Of a DNA stretch of 6,625 nt, positions 6,336-6,625 are shown piece by piece. Position 1 is the first letter of the stretch. Each line of letters opens with the position of its first letter. The DNA comes from Hyphomicrobiales bacterium. GTDB lineage: Bacteria > Pseudomonadota > Alphaproteobacteria > Rhizobiales > Beijerinckiaceae. The stretch lies in assembly GCA_947374125.1 (NCBI GenBank), contig CANCAR010000149.1, positions 1 to 6,625 on the forward strand, read 5' to 3'. The position numbers were made by a program, and so were the translations under genes. The notes below the pieces were generated by a model. It searched no databases. It was given only the letters and a program-made list of their open reading frames with translations, and was not told where the DNA came from.

Positions 6336-6625
6336 TCAGCCTGTCGGCTTGCCTTTAGCCGCAGGCGCGGCGTCGGACGTTGCGGGTTCACCATCCAACC
6401 CATAATGCGTCCGATACGATTTCAAAAACGTGTCTAAGAGCCCCGGATCCGATTTTTCAGCCAGCGCCGCGCCTGCCAGTGGTTGCTGTATATTGGAGGG
6501 TGCTGCGAGCAGCTTAAACACCCCGGACTCTGGCGAAGCCGCCAATTTCGGCGAATATCGACGCCGAAAGCGTTCTTTCGCCAACCCATCATTGGCCATT
6601 ACATAGGCAGATACTGCCCGAAGTG
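6336..6625 (-). CDS. C-terminal end of an unrecognised, probably helical protein (partial at right edge)
   Basis: The minus-strand frame ending with TGA at 6336-6338 stays open to the right edge, giving 95 residues of C-terminus. An internal ATG at 6599 would give 87 residues, but the open frame upstream (LRAVSAYVMANDGL) reads smoothly as protein, so this is probably the end of a longer gene. The visible part has a helical, basic stretch (LAKERFRRRYSPKLAASP), then FKLLAAPSN, a helix ending in LDTFLKSYRTHYGLD, and a disordered Ala/Pro/Lys tail. The pattern reminds me of the C-terminal end of large TPR-type helical proteins of alphaproteobacteria, but this is a memory-based impression and no function is assigned. 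There is no signal peptide or membrane segment in view. It converges on fliP with only two bases between the stop codons. Confidence 0.6.
   Translation of the reverse strand, partial: LRAVSAYVMANDGLAKERFRRRYSPKLAASPESGVFKLLAAPSNIQQPLAGAALAEKSDPGLLDTFLKSYRTHYGLDGEPATSDAAPAAKGKPTG

Noticed and set aside
6338..6349. Hairpin AGCC-TGTC-GGCT as a terminator between the converging genes
   Set aside because: The stem is only four pairs, there is no run of T on either side, and it lies within the coding end of the minus-strand gene.

Overview
The window is a flagellar gene locus from an alphaproteobacterium. The evidence is the gene order flgB-flgC-fliE-fliQ-fliR-flhB followed directly by a CckA-type sensor kinase, with a consensus CtrA-binding sequence in the divergent promoter region. 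Both CckA and CtrA belong to the alphaproteobacterial cell-cycle and motility phosphorelay. The gene order and the CckA sequence remind me most of the Rhodospirillales and relatives, but I cannot fix the order or genus from sequence alone. Base composition is moderate and even throughout. I see no sign of recent transfer, insertion sequence, CRISPR array, tRNA or rRNA.

Layout: positions 4602 down to 1 (minus strand) hold a tightly packed run, flgB, flgC, fliE, fliQ, fliR, flhB, cckA. Gaps range from a 4-base overlap (flhB/cckA) to 34 bases (fliQ/fliR), so this is almost certainly one operon. cckA runs off the left edge; its two membrane segments and PAS modules are present, but its kinase part is outside the window. 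Positions 4603-4689 are the divergent intergenic region, with a perfect TTAA-N7-TTAA CtrA box at 4650-4664. Positions 4690-6333 (plus strand) hold a fliO-like gene and fliP, separated by about 90 bases. From 6336 to the right edge (minus strand) lies the C-terminal end of an unrecognised protein, tail-to-tail with fliP. No gene-free stretch exceeds about 90 bases.

How the genes work together: FliP, FliQ, FliR and FlhB are four of the five core membrane proteins of the flagellar type III export gate (FlhA is not here), and FliO is the assembly factor for FliP. FliE, FlgB and FlgC are the first axial parts built on that gate: the MS-ring/rod adaptor and proximal rod subunits. The locus therefore encodes the early export gate and rod base. 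The last gene of the minus-strand operon is the kinase that, in studied alphaproteobacteria, feeds phosphate through ChpT to CtrA, and a CtrA site lies in front of that operon. This suggests a feedback circuit, which is the main point of interest. I found no evidence for a wholly undescribed system; most of the window is a well-known class of locus.
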